Counted from the first letter of the stretch, positions 18,028 to 28,532 are shown. The stretch is DNA of 64,000 nt from Lichenihabitans psoromatis (GCF_004323635.1 NZ_CP036515.1:248001-312000), one strand, 5' to 3'. Notes: generated by a model not told the origin, from the letters alone. Made by a program: numbers and translations.

Positions 18028-18696
18028 TCAGCCGACGTTTTCGCGCAGGAACGGCAAGGTGCGGCTCAGCGCGAGATCGGCACTGGCCTTATCGTAGCTG
18101 CCACGTTCATCGCAGTTGAAGCCATGCCCGGCCGGGTAGGTGAACACCGGTACGGAGGGCTCGGCGGCTTTGATTTTCTCGATGTCGCTCATCGGGATAT
18201 GATCGTCGTGCTCGCCGAAATGCAGCATCAACGGCACGGTCGGCTTCTCATCCAGCATGTTGACGATCCCGCCGCCGTAATAGCCGACGGCCGCATAAAC
18301 GCCCGGCAGGTCGCAGGCCGCCGCATAGGCCAGGGTCCCGCCCCAGCAATAGCCGATGACACCGACCCGGCCGGCTTCACTGGCCGCCGCGACCGCAGCC
18401 GCAATGTCCTTCATGGTATCCGCATGCTTGGTCTGCTTGTTGAGCGCGATGCCCTCCTGCATCCCATCCTGATCGTAGTTCAACTGCACGCCGGGCTTGG
18501 CACGATCGAAGATCGCCGGGGCCACGACGAGATAACCCTCAGCGGCAAAACGGTCCGCGACCGAGCGGATGTGATGATTGACGCCGAAAATCTCCTGCAG
18601 CACCACGAGGCCGCCCCGCGGCGTGGTGGTCGGCACGGCCTTATAGGCATCGAGCACAAAGCCATCGGAGGCCGTCAGCTTGATATCCTGTCCCAT
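18028..18696 (-). CDS. Dienelactone hydrolase family protein
   Basis: An alpha/beta hydrolase of 222 residues. The nucleophilic cysteine lies in VIGYCWGGTLAY as in carboxymethylenebutenolidase, with Asp in HFGEHDDHIP and His in YPAGHGFNCDERGSYD completing the triad. The N-terminal GGLVVLQEIFGVNHHIRSVADRFAAEGYLVVAP is characteristic of the family. No chlorocatechol or beta-ketoadipate genes are near, so the natural substrate is open. The start at 18696 has GGAG six bases ahead; an ATG at 18708 is also in frame. The next gene upstream of it in the window is a GST on the same strand. Confidence 0.9.
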   Translation of the reverse strand: MGQDIKLTASDGFVLDAYKAVPTTTPRGGLVVLQEIFGVNHHIRSVADRFAAEGYLVVAPAIFDRAKPGVQLNYDQDGMQEGIALNKQTKHADTMKDIAAAVAAASEAGRVGVIGYCWGGTLAYAAACDLPGVYAAVGYYGGGIVNMLDEKPTVPLMLHFGEHDDHIPMSDIEKIKAAEPSVPVFTYPAGHGFNCDERGSYDKASADLALSRTLPFLRENVG

Positions 18697-18754
18697 GATC
18701 ATCTCCATTGGTCGGTCGCGCAGGAATTGCGCGAATCTAGGTCCTGCCCCGGCT

Positions 18755-19459
18755 TCAGGCTTTCGTGCCGAGCGAGGCTGCGGTTTGGCCGAACAGAATT
18801 TTCTTCTGCTCGTCGGTCATCTCGGCCGGGCGGTTCACAGCATCGCCTTTGGCATAGGCCGCCACCGTGGCCGGCTTGGCCTTGATGGTCTCGTGCCAGC
18901 GCTTCACGTTCGGGAAATCATCCAGCTGTTGACCCTGCCGCTGCCAGTTGACGGTCCAGGGATAAGCCGCCATGTCGGCGATCGAATAATCCCCCGCGAC
19001 GTAATCGGCGGCCGCCAGCTGTCGGTCGAGCACCCCATAAAGGCGGTTCGTCTCGTTCACATAACGATCGATGGCATAAGGGATCTTCTCGGGCGCGTAA
19101 GCCGAAAAGTGATGATTTTGCCCCGCCATGGGTCCAAGTCCGCCCATCTGCCAGAACAGCCATTCGAGGACTTGCGTTCGGCCACGGAGATCCTTCGGCA
19201 AAAATTGCCCCGTCTTCTCGGCCAGATACACGAGAATTGCACCGGATTCGAACACGGAGATCGGCTCGCCGCCGCCGTCCGGCGCGTGATCGACGATCGC
19301 GGGCATGCGATTGTTCGGCGCGATCGTTAGAAAGTCCGGCTTGAACTGCTCGCCGGTTCCGATGTTGATGGTTTTCAGCGTGTAGGGGAGACCCGTCTCC
19401 TCCAAAAACATCGTGATCTTATGTCCGTTCGGGGTCGGCCAATAGAAAAGATCGATCAT
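18755..19459 (-). CDS. yfcG: Glutathione S-transferase, YfcG-type disulfide-bond oxidoreductase
   Basis: This 234-residue nu-class GST resembles E. coli YfcG over its whole length: MIDLFYWPTPNGHKITMFLEETGL at the N-terminus, FESGAILVYLAEKTGQF and WLFWQMGGLGPMAGQNHHF in the middle. YfcG-type proteins reduce disulfides with glutathione rather than conjugating it. The Thr/Asn in TPNGHK, used by YfcG in place of a catalytic Tyr or Ser, are conserved. It lies 58 bases upstream of the dienelactone hydrolase gene on the same strand, and divergent from a Gfo/Idh gene. Confidence 0.9.
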   Translation of the reverse strand: MIDLFYWPTPNGHKITMFLEETGLPYTLKTINIGTGEQFKPDFLTIAPNNRMPAIVDHAPDGGGEPISVFESGAILVYLAEKTGQFLPKDLRGRTQVLEWLFWQMGGLGPMAGQNHHFSAYAPEKIPYAIDRYVNETNRLYGVLDRQLAAADYVAGDYSIADMAAYPWTVNWQRQGQQLDDFPNVKRWHETIKAKPATVAAYAKGDAVNRPAEMTDEQKKILFGQTAASLGTKA

Positions 19460-19663
19460 TCGGGGACCTCGCGCGGTGTCGATAGCCGGATCTGAAGCGT
19501 GCCTTTAGCACCGGATGGCGACGGCTTGAAGCCCGCGCTTGCGCGCCGAGGCGCGGCTGATCGCCCGACAGGCAGCGCGCCGTTGCCGAGGTGACCGATG
19601 GCGCGGAATCTCATAATCGTGGCACAACACCGCCGCGACGGTGACCCGATGGGAGGACCAGCC

Positions 19664-20830
19664 ATGATCGACGGACGCAGTGAGACTTCAGGCCGACGCA
19701 TTCGCCTCGGGATGGTGGGGGGCGGCGAAGGCGCCTTCATTGGCGCAGTCCATCGGATCGCCTCCCGCCTCGACGATCGCTTCGAGGTCGTGGCTGGCGC
19801 GCTGTCGTCCACGCCCGAGAAGGCCATGCGCTCCGCCGCAGCGCTCGGGCTCGCACCCGACCGGAGCTATGGCGATTTCGCCACCATGGCGCGGGATGAG
19901 GCCGCTCGCCCCGATGGCATCGAGGCGGTCGCGATCGTGACGCCCAATCATATGCATGCACCGGCGGCACGCGCCTTTCTCGAAGCCGGGATCCATGTCA
20001 TCTGCGACAAGCCCATGACGACGACGCTGGCTGAGGCGCTCGACCTCAAGGCTTTGGCCGAGCGGTCCGGCCGCGTGTTCGTTCTCACGCATAACTACAC
20101 CGGCTATCCGCTGGTCCGACAAGCCCGCGCCATGGTCCGCGACGGCGAACTCGGCGACATCCGCATCGTTCAGGTCGAATATCCGCAGGATTGGCTGGCT
20201 GAGAAGATCGAGGACAGCGGCCACAAACAGGCCGAATGGCGGTCCGATCCGGCGCGGTCGGGCGCGGGAGGCTGCATCGGCGACATCGGGACCCACGCGT
20301 ACAATCTGGCCGACTTCATCACCGGCATTCCGGTCACATCGCTCTTGGCCGACTTGACCACCTTCGTGCCGGGACGCCGGCTCGACGACAATGCCCAGAT
20401 CCTGCTCCGCTATGCAAATGGCGCGCGGGGCATGCTGTGGGCCAGCCAGGTTGCGCCGGGCCATGAGAATGGCCTGAAGGTGCGGGTCTACGGTAGCAAG
20501 GGCAGTCTCGAATGGGTCCAGGCCGAACCCAACCGGATGTTATGGTCGCCGCTGAACCAACCCCAGCAGATCCTGACGCGCGGAGGCCCGGGCACCGGCC
20601 CGGATGCCGCACGGGCGACGCGCATCCCACCCGGTCATCCCGAGGGCTACCTCGAAGCCTTCGCCACGATCTACTCGGAAGCCGCCGAGGCCATTCTGGC
20701 GGCGCGCGACGGCCATACGGCCGGACATGACGTCATCTATCCAACGCTTGACGATGGGGTGAAGGGACTGGCTTTCATCGAGGCCGCCCTGCGGTCGTCG
20801 CAGTCCGGGGCGACCTGGGTCGAACTTTGA
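19664..20830 (+). CDS. Gfo/Idh/MocA-family oxidoreductase
   Basis: A 388-residue NAD(P)-dependent sugar or inositol dehydrogenase. The Rossmann motif is GMVGGGEGAFIG, the catalytic lysine is in CDKPMTTT, and the histidine/aspartate motif is GCIGDIGTHAYNLADFITG. The C-terminal part includes the alpha/beta dimerisation fold with ARGMLWASQVAPGHENGLKVRVYGSKGSLEW. GGGAGG eight bases before the ATG at 19664 fixes the start. It shares four bases or less with the next gene, a secreted alpha/beta hydrolase, so they are translated together. Substrate unknown; a glucose-, inositol- or keto-sugar derivative is likely from the family. Confidence 0.88.
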   Translation: MIDGRSETSGRRIRLGMVGGGEGAFIGAVHRIASRLDDRFEVVAGALSSTPEKAMRSAAALGLAPDRSYGDFATMARDEAARPDGIEAVAIVTPNHMHAPAARAFLEAGIHVICDKPMTTTLAEALDLKALAERSGRVFVLTHNYTGYPLVRQARAMVRDGELGDIRIVQVEYPQDWLAEKIEDSGHKQAEWRSDPARSGAGGCIGDIGTHAYNLADFITGIPVTSLLADLTTFVPGRRLDDNAQILLRYANGARGMLWASQVAPGHENGLKVRVYGSKGSLEWVQAEPNRMLWSPLNQPQQILTRGGPGTGPDAARATRIPPGHPEGYLEAFATIYSEAAEAILAARDGHTAGHDVIYPTLDDGVKGLAFIEAALRSSQSGATWVEL

Positions 20831-21852
20831 TGTCCTGGCTTCGGCGGGCCGTCATCGCCGGAGTCCTCGTTACGGCCGCGGCGCTGCCGGCGCGGCTCGA
20901 TGCGCGTGAGCGGGCAGCGCCGGAACTCGCGCCGGAGCAGATGCGAATCGCCGGGGGGCTCCTGCCTCTCGCGATATCGGCGGATTGGTCGCGGCCGCTT
21001 CCAGCGATCACGCGCGCCGTCATCATCGTGCATGGCAAGAACCGCGATGCAGTTCCGTACTTCCAGTCACTCCAAGCTGCGGCGCAAGATGCAGCGGCAA
21101 CAGCCGACACCTTGCTGATCGCGCCGCAATTTCTACGCGGCCATGATGAGCGTCAGATCGATCTGCCGCCCGGCACCCTTACGTGGCGCGGCAACGATTG
21201 GATGGACGATGCGCCGGACGAGACAGCCGGTGTCGCGAGTTTCGTGGCGCTCGACGCTATCCTGGCGCGGCTGGCGGATCGCGTACTGTTTCCACATCTC
21301 ACCCGCATCGTCGTCGCGGGTCATTCGGGTGGCGCCCAGATGGTGCAGCGCTTCGCCATCGTCACGACCAGCCCGGAGACCCTGTCCAAGGCCGGGGTGG
21401 CAGTGCGGTTCGTCGTGGCCGATCCGTCATCCTACGCTTATTTCGACGAGGCGCGGCCCGTGACGACCGGCGGTTTCGCAGCCGCGGACACGGCCATGTG
21501 TCCAGCCGTAAACCGTTGGAAATATGGCATGGCGGACAGGCCGCCCGCGATCGCATCGCTCGACGTGCCGGCGCTCGAGCGCCGCTATATCCAGCATGAT
21601 GTGACGATGCTGCTCGGGGGTGCCGACGACGATCCGGATCAGGCGGCACTCGACACGAGCTGCGCGGCCGAAGCGCAAGGCCCCGACCGCCTTGCGCGGG
21701 GGCGTCATTTCGCGGCGTATCTCGAAGCGCGACATCCAGGCCTGACCATCCCGGTGCTGATCGCACCCGGCGTCGGGCATGAGGGCGGCGCGCTGCTTCG
21801 TTCGTCCTGCGGGCTGAAGGCTCTGTTCAGTGTCGGACGCTGCCCGGACTAG
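20830..21852 (+). CDS. Secreted alpha/beta hydrolase
   Basis: The 340-residue protein begins with a signal peptide (SWLRRAVIAGVLVTAAALPA) and carries the nucleophile elbow GHSGGAQMVQRF, the oxyanion HGKNRDAVPYF stretch and a late IAPGVGHEGGALL with the probable catalytic His. It is the size of feruloyl-esterase or lipase-like fungal-type hydrolases of the alpha/beta superfamily. The ATG overlaps the TGA of the Gfo/Idh gene, so the two act as a unit. Its substrate is unknown. The 3' end overlaps the convergent YggS gene by four bases. Confidence 0.78.
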   Translation: MSWLRRAVIAGVLVTAAALPARLDARERAAPELAPEQMRIAGGLLPLAISADWSRPLPAITRAVIIVHGKNRDAVPYFQSLQAAAQDAAATADTLLIAPQFLRGHDERQIDLPPGTLTWRGNDWMDDAPDETAGVASFVALDAILARLADRVLFPHLTRIVVAGHSGGAQMVQRFAIVTTSPETLSKAGVAVRFVVADPSSYAYFDEARPVTTGGFAAADTAMCPAVNRWKYGMADRPPAIASLDVPALERRYIQHDVTMLLGGADDDPDQAALDTSCAAEAQGPDRLARGRHFAAYLEARHPGLTIPVLIAPGVGHEGGALLRSSCGLKALFSVGRCPD

Positions 21853-22535
21853 ATGTCCGGCTTGGGCCGGACCCCGAAGATCGCGCTGCCAACCCGCACA
21901 TGCGTCGCGCCGAGTTGGATGCCAAGCTCGAAATCGTGGCTCATGCCCATCGACAGGTCGGATACGCCGTTGCGCTTGGCGATCTGAGCCAGCAACCCAA
22001 AATGCGGCGATGCCTGCTCGTCGGCGGGCGGAATACACATCAGACCCGACACGGTCAGGCCATAGCTTTGCCGACACATGGCGATGAACGCATCGGCGTC
22101 TTGCGGCAGTACCCCGGCTTTTTGCGGCTCGGCTCCGGTATTGACCTGCACGAGCAAGCGCGGGGTCTTTCCGAGGCGCGCGATCTCCGCCGCTAGCGCT
22201 TCGGCGATCTTCGGACGATCCACCGTTTCGATGACATCGAAGATCTCGACCGCCTCGCGCGCCTTGTTGGATTGCAGGGGACCAATCAGATGCAGCACGA
22301 GGTCGGGCGTCTGCTCCCGCAGCGCCGGCCATTTGGTCTTGGCCTCCTGCACCCGATTTTCGCCGAACACGCGTTGCCCGGCCCCGATCAGCGGCAGCAT
22401 GTCGTCCGCCCCAAAGGTCTTGGAGACGGCCACCAAAGTCACGGTCGACGGATCACGGTCCGCGTCGCGCGCGGCCTGCACGATGCGGTGCTGGATGCCG
22501 TGAAGCCGGTCGAGGCTTGTTTCCGCAATCGACAT
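21849..22535 (-). CDS. YggS-family PLP-binding protein (PLP homeostasis protein)
   Basis: A 228-residue single-domain alanine-racemase-like TIM-barrel protein that binds pyridoxal 5'-phosphate and buffers it in the cell. The PLP lysine lies in VTLVAVSKTFGADDM, followed by FGENRVQEAKTKW, HLIGPLQSNKAREAVE and the phosphate-binding LSMGMSHDFELGIQLGATHVRVGSAIFG. The gene is monocistronic here and faces leuS, which begins 204 bases further on in the divergent orientation. Confidence 0.95.
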   Translation of the reverse strand: MSIAETSLDRLHGIQHRIVQAARDADRDPSTVTLVAVSKTFGADDMLPLIGAGQRVFGENRVQEAKTKWPALREQTPDLVLHLIGPLQSNKAREAVEIFDVIETVDRPKIAEALAAEIARLGKTPRLLVQVNTGAEPQKAGVLPQDADAFIAMCRQSYGLTVSGLMCIPPADEQASPHFGLLAQIAKRNGVSDLSMGMSHDFELGIQLGATHVRVGSAIFGVRPKPDI

Positions 22536-22739
22536 GAGAGGCCGTCCTGATCCGTGACACGAGCCGAGACCTCAACCGGCATTTGGCTGGGGCGTCAAGG
22601 TCTGGCCGGGATCGGGCCGCTCGCGCGCACCGCCTCTCGCCAGGCGATCGCCGAATTGACCCGGCACCCCTTTCATGCTCACTGCCGCTGACAGCCACCA
22701 CCACCAAAGTCCGGGTGCCGAGCACCCTCCGGGGATCGA

Positions 22740-25370
22740 TTGACCGAACGTTACAACGCCCGCGAAGCCGAACCGCATTGGCAACAGGTTTGGGCGACGC
22801 GCGAAATTTTCCGCGCCTCGAACGACGATCCGCGCGAGAAATACTACGTCCTCGAGATGTTCCCCTACCCGTCCGGCCGCGTCCACATGGGCCATGTGCG
22901 GAACTACGCGATGGGCGATGTCGTGGCGCGCTACCGTCGCGCAAAGGGCTACAACGTCATCCATCCGATGGGCTGGGATGCGTTCGGCATGCCGGCCGAG
23001 AATGCGGCGATGCAAAACAAGTCGCATCCGGCCGCATGGACCTACGCCAATATCGCGACCATGAAAGGTCAGTTGAAAAACATCGGCCTCTCGCTCGATT
23101 GGTCGCGCGAGGTCGCAACATGCGACCCGTCTTATTACAAGCACCAGCAGCGGATCTTCCTCGAATTTCTCAAGGCAGGCCTCGTCGATCGTCGCAAGTC
23201 CAAGGTGAATTGGGACCCGGTCGATCAGACCGTTTTGGCCAATGAGCAGGTGATCGACGGTCGCGGGTGGCGTTCAGGCGCACTCGTCGAGCAGCGTGAA
23301 CTGGTTCAGTGGTTTTTGAAGATCACGGATTATGCAGAGGATCTGCTGGTCTCGCTCGACCGGCTGGAGAATTGGCCCGAAAAAGTACGGCTGATGCAGC
23401 GCAACTGGATCGGCAAGTCGGAGGGGCTGTCGGTCCGCTTCGCGCTCGATCCGGCCACCACGGTCGACGGCGCCCCGGATGTCGAGGTCTATACGACCCG
23501 CCCCGACACGTTGTTCGGCGCGAGCTTCATCGCGGTCGCGGCGGATCACCCGCTCGCCGCAGCGGCGGCGGCCCGCGATGCGGCGTTGGCCGCGTTCGTC
23601 ACCGAATGCCAGCGGCTCGGCACGTCGGTAGCGGCGCTGGAGACGGCCGAAAAGAAGGGCTTCGACACCGGCATACGGGCCGTGCATCCGCTTGACCCGA
23701 GCTGGACCCTGCCGGTCTATGTGGCGAATTTCGTGCTGATGGAATATGGCACGGGCGCCATCTTCGGTTGCCCGGCGCATGACCAGCGTGATCTCGACTT
23801 CGCCCGGGCCAAAGGCCTGCCGGTCGTCGCGGTCGTCTGCCCGCCCGATCAAGACGCCGCGACATTCGCGGTCGGAGCCGAGGCCTTCACGGGCGACGGC
23901 CTAATGATCAACTCGCGATTTTTGGACGGACTGACGACGGATGCGGCCTTCGATCAGGTCGCCTCGCGGCTCGAAGCACAAGTGATCGGCAATGCGCCGC
24001 AGGCCAAGCGCCAGACGAATTACAAGCTGCGCGACTGGGGTATTTCGCGGCAGCGCTATTGGGGTTGCCCGATCCCGATCATCCATTGCGATGCCTGTGG
24101 CACCGTACCGGTTCCGGTCGCCGATCTGCCGGTCAAGCTGCCCGAGGACGTCACCTTCGACCAGCCGGGCAACCCGCTCGACCGGCATCCGACGTGGCGG
24201 CACGTCGCCTGCCCGCAATGCGGCGGGCCCGCCCGGCGCGAAACCGATACGATGGATACGTTCGTCGATTCGTCCTGGTATTTCGCCCGCTTCACCGACC
24301 CGTGGAACGAGACGGACCCGACCACGCCAAGCGTCGCCAATCGCTTCCTGCCGGTCGATCAATATATCGGCGGCATCGAACATGCGATTCTGCATCTGCT
24401 CTATTCGCGCTTCTTTACCCGCGCCATGAAGAAGGTCGGGATGCTCGACCTCGACGAGCCGTTCGCCGGCCTGTTCACGCAAGGCATGGTGGTGCACGAG
24501 ACCTATCGCTCCGAAGCGGGCGCCTGGGTCTCGCCGGAGGAGATCAATATCGAGGGCGTGGGCGCCGACCGGCGCGCCACCCTGATCGACGGCGGCGCTC
24601 CGGTGCGGATCGGCGCTATCGAGAAGATGTCGAAATCGAAACGCAACATCGTCGATCCGGACGACATCATCGCGACCTACGGGGCCGACACGGCTCGCTG
24701 GTTCGTGCTGAGCGATAGCCCGCCCGAGCGCGACGTGATCTGGACCGAGGAAGGCGTCCAGGGCGCCGCTAAATTCGTGCAGCGCCTCTATCGCCTGTCC
24801 GGCGAGCTGGCTGAACTCGGCAAAGCGGCAACCTCCGAGGACGCGTCGGTATCGCCCAGCGTCGAGGCGCTCGGCGTGCGGAAGGCTGCCCACAAGGCTG
24901 TGATCCGGATCGAGGAGGATCTCGCGCGCCTCCGGTTCAATCGATGCGTCGCGCATATCTACGAACTCTCGAACGCGCTGTCGGCCGCGATCGCCGCGAT
25001 CGAGACGCCGGAACTCGCGTCAGGCCTCGCCGCCGCCTTTCGAGAGGCGGCCGACATCCTGGTGCTGGTGACCTCGCCGTTCATGCCGCATCTCGCCGAG
25101 ACGCTGTGGGCCGCTCTCGGCCATGACACGCTGGTGTCCGCTTCGCCCTGGCCGGTTGCCGATCATGCGATCGTGGTGGAAGACAGCATCACCTTGCCGG
25201 TGCAGATCAACGGCAAGAAGCGGGCCGATGTCACGATCGCTCGCGACGCCGACAATGTCGCCGTGACCGCAGCCGCCTTGGGCCTCGAGAGCGTTCAGCG
25301 CGCGCTGGAAGGCCGGACACCCAAAAAGGTGATCATCGTGCCGATGAGGATCGTCAATGTCGTGGTTTAA
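22740..25370 (+). CDS. leuS: Leucyl-tRNA synthetase
   Basis: An 876-residue class I synthetase. The HIGH motif appears as [10 protein letters not shown], the KMSKS motif as [11 protein letters not shown] and the editing domain lies between them ([16 protein letters not shown]). The C-terminal anticodon-binding and tRNA-contacting domains are present. The frame starts with TTG at 22740 behind no obvious ribosome-binding site, but the encoded N-terminus [17 protein letters not shown] matches the family. The last 14 bases overlap lptE, as usual in this order. Confidence 0.97.
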   Translation: MTERYNAREAEPHWQQVWATREIFRASNDDPREKYYVLEMFPYPSGRVHMGHVRNYAMGDVVARYRRAKGYNVIHPMGWDAFGMPAENAAMQNKSHPAAWTYANIATMKGQLKNIGLSLDWSREVATCDPSYYKHQQRIFLEFLKAGLVDRRKSKVNWDPVDQTVLANEQVIDGRGWRSGALVEQRELVQWFLKITDYAEDLLVSLDRLENWPEKVRLMQRNWIGKSEGLSVRFALDPATTVDGAPDVEVYTTRPDTLFGASFIAVAADHPLAAAAAARDAALAAFVTECQRLGTSVAALETAEKKGFDTGIRAVHPLDPSWTLPVYVANFVLMEYGTGAIFGCPAHDQRDLDFARAKGLPVVAVVCPPDQDAATFAVGAEAFTGDGLMINSRFLDGLTTDAAFDQVASRLEAQVIGNAPQAKRQTNYKLRDWGISRQRYWGCPIPIIHCDACGTVPVPVADLPVKLPEDVTFDQPGNPLDRHPTWRHVACPQCGGPARRETDTMDTFVDSSWYFARFTDPWNETDPTTPSVANRFLPVDQYIGGIEHAILHLLYSRFFTRAMKKVGMLDLDEPFAGLFTQGMVVHETYRSEAGAWVSPEEINIEGVGADRRATLIDGGAPVRIGAIEKMSKSKRNIVDPDDIIATYGADTARWFVLSDSPPERDVIWTEEGVQGAAKFVQRLYRLSGELAELGKAATSEDASVSPSVEALGVRKAAHKAVIRIEEDLARLRFNRCVAHIYELSNALSAAIAAIETPELASGLAAAFREAADILVLVTSPFMPHLAETLWAALGHDTLVSASPWPVADHAIVVEDSITLPVQINGKKRADVTIARDADNVAVTAAALGLESVQRALEGRTPKKVIIVPMRIVNVVV

Positions 25371-25884
25371 TCGCCGGATCGCCCTGTCGCGCTCCCTCAA
25401 GGCTGTCGCGGCGCTCGGATTGTCGCTCTCGCTGGCGGGCTGCTTCACGCCACTTTACGGCAGCATGAACGGGCACCTGAGCAGTGAACTCCAAGCCATC
25501 GCGATCGATCCAGCACCCGAATTGCTCGGCCATTACGTGGTCGATGAATTGATCACCGACCTCAACGGCACGGGGTCGAGCCCGGCGCCGAAATACCGTC
25601 TCGCCCTCACCACGAAGGAACGCGTGCAATCGGCGTTGATCGATACGGTGACGCGCCGCGCCTCCGCCGCCACGGTCGTGACCGATATTAATTACGTGCT
25701 GACCCCCGCCGGCGGTGGCAAGCCGATTACGCAAGGCACGGTGACGAGCGCCGCGACCTACAACCGCTCCGAACAACGCTTCGCCAACATTCGCGCCGCG
25801 CGCGACGCCGAGATCAGGAACGCCAAGGTGATCGCAGACCAAATCACCATCAGGCTGTCGACGGCGCTGGCGACGCGCAGCTAA
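25357..25884 (+). CDS. lptE: LPS-assembly lipoprotein LptE
   Basis: A 175-residue outer-membrane lipoprotein. The signal peptide ends in the lipobox LSLAGC, with Cys at residue 29 as the acylation site, followed by FTPLYG. It partners LptD in inserting lipopolysaccharide in the outer membrane. Sequence is poorly conserved in alphaproteobacteria, but the position between leuS and holA is diagnostic. The start overlaps leuS by 14 bases. Confidence 0.9.
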   Translation: MSWFNRRIALSRSLKAVAALGLSLSLAGCFTPLYGSMNGHLSSELQAIAIDPAPELLGHYVVDELITDLNGTGSSPAPKYRLALTTKERVQSALIDTVTRRASAATVVTDINYVLTPAGGGKPITQGTVTSAATYNRSEQRFANIRAARDAEIRNAKVIADQITIRLSTALATRS

Positions 25885-25905
25885 AGCGCGCCGGAACACA
25901 GCGGA

Positions 25906-26943
25906 ATGGTCGCGATCAAAAGCCACGAGGCGGACCGGTTCATGGCTCGCGATGTCGCGGGCTTTTCGGCCTATCTCGTCTTCGGCACCGACCTCGGCCT
26001 TGTGAGCGAACGTGTGCGCCGGATCGGCAAGCTGCTGGTCGACGATCCGAACGACCCGTTTCAGATGGTGCGGCTTTCCGGAGACGATGTGGCGAGCGAT
26101 CCGGGCCGCCTCGCCGACGAGGCCAATACGATCCCCTTGTTCGGCGGCAAGCGCGCCATTCTGGTCGATGCGGGCGCCAAGGCGCTCGTTCCAGCGCTCG
26201 AGCATCACCTTGGGTCCGGCTCCCCCTGCCCGGTTCTGGTCGAGGCCGGCAACCTCAAGAAGGACGCGCCGCTCCGCAAGCTGTTCGAGCGCGGTCGGAC
26301 CGCCGTCGCGATCGAATGCTATCCGGACGAGGAGCGCGACGTGCTTCGGCTGATCGACGCCGAAGCGGCCGAGGCGGGTATGACGATCGAGCCCGCCGCC
26401 AAGCAGATGCTGGCGGCTCTGCTCGGCGCGGATCGGCTGGCCAGCCGATCCGAGATCGCCAAGCTGACGCTTTATGCCCACGGCCGGCCCGCCATCACGC
26501 TCGACGATGTCGAAGCCGTGGTGGCCGACGCATCCGCCATCGCGACCGATGCGCTGATCGACGCCACCTTCACCGGCAATCTTCCGGCCATCGAACAGGC
26601 GGCCAGGCGGGTGCTTGGCCACGGCGGGGAGGCCGGCGTGCTGCTCGGCTTCGCCTTGCGACACGCCACATGGCTGCATCGCGCCAAGCTTGACCTCATC
26701 GGGGGCGCATCGCTGGATCAGGTGATGGGCACCGCGGCCCGCGTCGGCATCTCGTTTAAACGTAAATCGGCGATCGAACGCCAATTGAAGCTCGGCAGCG
26801 GCGAAGCACTGGGCCGCGCCGTGATGCGGCTCGGCGAGGCTGTCGGAAAGGCGAGGCGCGAACCGGGCCTTGCCCAGAGCCTCGCACTCCGCACGCTCTG
26901 GGCCATCGCCCTGTCGATGCAGGGCCGTCCCGGCGCCGGATGA
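25906..26943 (+). CDS. holA: DNA polymerase III delta subunit
   Basis: The 345-residue delta subunit of the clamp loader opens the beta clamp. The N-terminal domain (SAYLVFGTDLGLVSERVRRI), a middle AAA+-like part without Walker motifs, and a C-terminal helical collar domain (GEAGVLLGFALRHATWLHRA ... LAQSLALRTLWAIALSM) fit the family. It lies 21 bases after lptE in the common leuS-lptE-holA order. Confidence 0.93.
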   Translation: MVAIKSHEADRFMARDVAGFSAYLVFGTDLGLVSERVRRIGKLLVDDPNDPFQMVRLSGDDVASDPGRLADEANTIPLFGGKRAILVDAGAKALVPALEHHLGSGSPCPVLVEAGNLKKDAPLRKLFERGRTAVAIECYPDEERDVLRLIDAEAAEAGMTIEPAAKQMLAALLGADRLASRSEIAKLTLYAHGRPAITLDDVEAVVADASAIATDALIDATFTGNLPAIEQAARRVLGHGGEAGVLLGFALRHATWLHRAKLDLIGGASLDQVMGTAARVGISFKRKSAIERQLKLGSGEALGRAVMRLGEAVGKARREPGLAQSLALRTLWAIALSMQGRPGAG

Positions 26944-26969
26944 CCCAATCTCTCACGTCGGAACCCTGA

Positions 26970-27479
26970 ATGATTCGATATCTCGCACCTGCCGTGCTGG
27001 CCAGCCTGCTGCTGCCCCAAGTCGCCAGAGCGGAGCCGCTGCGGCTCGACACGTTCTTCAAAGGGAGTCTCAACGGAACCGGCAGCGTCGATAACAATCG
27101 CGAAAGCACGCATCGCGAATTCAAAGCCACCATGAAGGCCAATTGGGACGGCCCGCGCGGTACGCTGATCGAAGACCTCCTCTATACGGACGGCGAAAAA
27201 AAACACATCGTCTGGACCTTCGAGAAGACCGCCGACGGGCGCCTCGTCGGTCACCGCGACGACCTCATCGGCGAAGCTGCTATTTCGCAGGAGGGAGACA
27301 CGATACGGATGAAATATACCGCGAAGACGCGGCTCCCGACCGGCAAGATCTGGACTTTGTCGTTCGACGACCGGCTCGAACAAATCTCGTCCACGACCGT
27401 AACGATGACGGGCGACGTGTCGTATCTGTTCATAGGGGTCGGCACGACCAGAATGACGATCGTCAAATCGGGGCATTGA
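26970..27479 (+). CDS. DUF3833-like exported protein
   Basis: A 169-residue protein with an N-terminal signal peptide (ending VARA, about residue 21) and a single beta-rich domain. The pattern LDTFFKGSLNGTGSV, VWTFEKTADGRLVGHRDDLIGEA and ISSTTVTMTGDVSYLFIG resembles DUF3833 proteins. The family is periplasmic, without known activity. It follows holA by 26 bases and precedes msrP; whether it belongs to either transcript is unclear. Confidence 0.7.
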   Translation: MIRYLAPAVLASLLLPQVARAEPLRLDTFFKGSLNGTGSVDNNRESTHREFKATMKANWDGPRGTLIEDLLYTDGEKKHIVWTFEKTADGRLVGHRDDLIGEAAISQEGDTIRMKYTAKTRLPTGKIWTLSFDDRLEQISSTTVTMTGDVSYLFIGVGTTRMTIVKSGH

Positions 27480-27557
27480 GCCGCAGCGGTGGAATAAACG
27501 CCACGTTTGCGCGTTTCTATTCAAGGCCCAACGTCAGCGCGCTTACGAGGACCAAAG

Positions 27558-28532
27558 ATGCTCATCCGTCACCGTGAAACATGGTCGATCGCCGAGCGCG
27601 ACGCCACACCCGAACACGTCTTCCTCAATCGCCGGTCCTTCGTGGCTGGTGCCGCCCTCGCAGGTGCGGCCATCGGCACCGGAATGATCGGGCTTCCCAG
27701 AAGCGCCATGGCGGCCGGCGAAGTCGATCCGTCGGCCTCGCTCTACCCGGCGAAAGCCAACCCGGCCTATACGATTTCGCAAGCTGTGACGCCGGAAGCC
27801 GTCAACACGAACTACAATAACTTCTACGAATATGGCGAGACCAAGCATATCGCCGATGCGGCGCAAGCCTTGAAGATCAGGCCTTGGATGGTGTCGATCG
27901 ATGGAATGGTCGACAAGCCGAAGGAGATCGCGATCGACGATCTTCTCAAGGCAATGCCGCTCGAGGAGCGATTGTACCGGCACCGTTGTGTCGAAGCTTG
28001 GTCGATGGCGGTGCCGTGGACCGGCTTTCCGGTCAAGGCCCTAGTCGATTTCGCCAAGCCGCTCGGCTCGGCCAAATATATCCAGGTGCAAACGTTCCTG
28101 GATCCCAAGATGGCGCCGGGCCAGCGCGGTTTTGTGTACACGTGGCCCTATGTCGAGGGTCTGACGATGGCAGAAGCCACCAATGACCTCGCCTTCATGG
28201 TGACGGGCGCCTATGGCAAGCCGCTGCCGAAAGCCATGGGGGCGCCGTTGCGTTTGGCGCTGCCGTGGAAATACGGGTTCAAATCGGCGAAATCGATCGT
28301 CAAGATCACATTCACGGACAAGCGCCCGACGACATTCTGGCAGGGACTCGCCAGCAACGAATACGGCTTTTGGGCCAATGTGAACCCCGGTGTGCCGCAT
28401 CCACGCTGGAGCCAGGCTACCGAGGAAGTGCTTGGAACGAGCGAACGCCGCCCGACGATGATCTACAACGGCTACGCTGAGAAAGTCGCGGCGCTTTACA
28501 CCGACATCAAGGGCGAAAACATCTTCATGTGA
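27558..28532 (+). CDS. msrP: Protein-methionine-sulfoxide reductase catalytic subunit MsrP
   Basis: A periplasmic molybdopterin enzyme that repairs oxidised methionines in envelope proteins. The N-terminal twin-arginine signal (LNRRSFVAGAALAGAAIGTG) shows Tat export. The molybdenum-ligating cysteine lies in YRHRCVEAWSMAVPWTGFPV, and later motifs (PWKYGFKSAKSIV, GFWANVNPGVPHPRWSQA) are typical. The start at 27558 has GAGG nearby; an upstream in-frame ATG at 27507 lacks support. The usual haem partner MsrQ is not adjacent; the next gene is a convergent HNH-like gene that overlaps its 3' end. Confidence 0.95.
   Translation: MLIRHRETWSIAERDATPEHVFLNRRSFVAGAALAGAAIGTGMIGLPRSAMAAGEVDPSASLYPAKANPAYTISQAVTPEAVNTNYNNFYEYGETKHIADAAQALKIRPWMVSIDGMVDKPKEIAIDDLLKAMPLEERLYRHRCVEAWSMAVPWTGFPVKALVDFAKPLGSAKYIQVQTFLDPKMAPGQRGFVYTWPYVEGLTMAEATNDLAFMVTGAYGKPLPKAMGAPLRLALPWKYGFKSAKSIVKITFTDKRPTTFWQGLASNEYGFWANVNPGVPHPRWSQATEEVLGTSERRPTMIYNGYAEKVAALYTDIKGENIFM

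Noticed and set aside
25354..26784. Long minus-strand frame opposite lptE-holA (476 codons)
   Set aside because: Antisense to two supported genes, no recognisable domain; a shadow frame.
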